The position numbers and the translations under genes were made by a program. 32,725 bases of DNA, taken from NCBI GenBank assembly GCA_964619055.1, contig CAZUDB010000041.1, forward strand, positions 1-32,725. Reading direction: 5' to 3'. Source of the stretch: CAYVUM01 sp964619055 (GTDB lineage: Bacteria; Pseudomonadota; Alphaproteobacteria; Rhodospirillales; Defluviicoccaceae). Below, in pieces: positions 31,770 to 32,725 of the stretch. Every line of letters begins with the position of its first letter. The stretch's first letter is position 1. The notes beneath the pieces are model-generated. The model was not told the DNA's origin. It was given only the letters and a program-made list of their open reading frames with translations, and did no database searches.

Positions 31770-32693
31770 CTATCGTCTTGTGGGGCGAACCGTGTCCGGC
31801 ACAATTCCGGCAACAATGTCAGCTAGCTTCTCGACCAAAGCCATCCGGTGGTACCCCTTTCGGTAGGTCAGTCGAACGGTGCGTCCAGCGGTTCCGCTTC
31901 GTTCGCGACGGACGGAAATGCCCCCATCCGTAACCCAGCTGCCGAACAAGCTCGTCGCGGGTACCAACGTGATCCCGAGGCCGGAGCCGACCAGCGACAG
32001 GATCGTAGAGAGACTGGTTTTCTGGGTCCTCGGGCCGTGGTCGCCCATTGGGCGCGCCTTGTTCAATTTGCAGACCTCATAGATCTGATCTCGCAGACAA
32101 TGGCCATCCGACAGCAGCAACAACTCATTCGGCTCGATTTGTTCGACGTCGACGGCGTCGTGCTGGGTCAGTGGATGGCCGTTGGGCATCGCCACCCAAA
32201 AAGGCTCTTCATACAAGAGTAACTCCGACAAGATCGTGCGCGTCGGGGCCGTCGCGAGGATTGCCATGTCCAGCTCGCCATCCGCCATTTGCTTTTCCAA
32301 GTGGTCGGTGAAATCCTCCACAAGATCCAAACGAAGATCCGGCAAATAGTGGATTATGGCCGGCAGCAGAAGCGGCGTCAGAAAAGGGCCGATCGTTGGC
32401 GGCATGCCGAGCGTGCATTTCCCAGTGAAGGGATCCCTGTTCGCCGAAGCGATATTCGTCATCGTATCGACCTGGTTCAGGACCTCTCTCGCCCGCTCGA
32501 CGATTTGAGCGCCAATCTCAGTCAGACGGACATGCCGCTTCGTCCGTTCGAAGATCCTGACCCCTAGGTGGTCCTCCAACTTGCGCAGCTGGCCGCTTAT
32601 GGCAGATTGACTGGCATGACACCGCTCCGCAGCGCGCCCGAAATGGAGCTCTTCGGCGACGGCAATGAGATACTCGAGATCCCGTGTGTTCAT
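31770..32693 (-). CDS. oxyR: LysR-family peroxide sensor OxyR
   Basis: Transcription factor that senses hydrogen peroxide and activates antioxidant genes. The 307 residues have an N-terminal winged helix-turn-helix (about 1-60) with FGRAAERCHASQSAISGQL as recognition region, and a LysR substrate domain. The redox pair is present as Cys199 in DGHCLRDQ and Cys208 in YEVC, the same numbers as in E. coli OxyR. GSGLGITLVPA is the usual later motif. The C-terminus extends slightly beyond residue 300. The ATG is at 32693, only 32 nt from the window end, so its target genes, often divergent (katG, ahpC), are not seen. It is convergent with the HisKA-like gene. Confidence 0.92.
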   Translation of the reverse strand: MNTRDLEYLIAVAEELHFGRAAERCHASQSAISGQLRKLEDHLGVRIFERTKRHVRLTEIGAQIVERAREVLNQVDTMTNIASANRDPFTGKCTLGMPPTIGPFLTPLLLPAIIHYLPDLRLDLVEDFTDHLEKQMADGELDMAILATAPTRTILSELLLYEEPFWVAMPNGHPLTQHDAVDVEQIEPNELLLLSDGHCLRDQIYEVCKLNKARPMGDHGPRTQKTSLSTILSLVGSGLGITLVPATSLFGSWVTDGGISVRRERSGTAGRTVRLTYRKGYHRMALVEKLADIVAGIVPDTVRPTRR

Positions 32694-32725
32694 GACGGCA
32701 TACCGTTGGTTCGACGCCGACTAGT

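Overview
This 32.7-kb window looks like a piece of an alphaproteobacterial chromosome with high GC content. The evidence is a FYDLN-acid protein divergent from aroA, the run cmk-rpsA-sppA-ihfB-lapA, the block pyrF-trpF-trpB-trpA-accD-folC facing trxA, and the cluster lepB-rnc-era-recO. A Rhodospirillales-like lineage is possible, but the sequence alone does not fix the order. There is no rRNA, tRNA, CRISPR array or insertion sequence that I can support. TTG and GTG starts are common: TTG in at least four genes, GTG in at least five.

Layout. 1-6.2 kb: a small acidic zinc-ribbon-like protein on the minus strand, then aroA, cmk, rpsA, sppA, ihfB and lapA on plus (aromatic amino acids, nucleotides, translation, envelope proteolysis, DNA bending). 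6.2-12.1 kb: pyrF, trpF, trpB, trpA, an unusual accD and folC, tightly packed and probably co-transcribed, with a possible extra promoter before trpB. 12.1-16.9 kb: a looser region, mostly minus strand, with trxA, a small secreted protein, a glycine-zipper membrane protein, a Cys/His-rich mini-protein coupled to an amphi-Trp protein, an MHS-type transporter, a maltose-type O-acetyltransferase and a YjbQ protein. 17.0-20.3 kb: a four-gene complex II operon in the order frdA-frdB-frdC-frdD. 20.5-22.2 kb: a 2OG-Fe(II) oxygenase overlapping alkA, preceded by a perfect operator-like palindrome. 22.2-24.9 kb: wecB and a divergent glycosyltransferase, a small surface-polysaccharide insert. 24.9-27.6 kb: parC, overlapping the glycosyltransferase, and a VOC protein. 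27.8-31.2 kb: lepB, rnc, era, recO. 31.4-32.7 kb: a solitary histidine-kinase phosphoacceptor domain and an OxyR-type regulator, convergent over a terminator.

Most of the window is core metabolism in familiar order. The parts that depart from expectation are: (1) an AccD homologue that keeps its zinc ribbon but lacks about 30 residues of the carboxyltransferase core; (2) a complex II of the E. coli FrdABCD type rather than the SdhCDAB type usual for alphaproteobacteria; (3) a 99-residue protein that is a HisKA H-box region with no ATPase domain; (4) a mini-gene of about 49 codons whose stop codon is part of the ribosome-binding site of the amphi-Trp gene; and (5) a 9+9 bp palindrome in front of the putative alkylation-repair pair.
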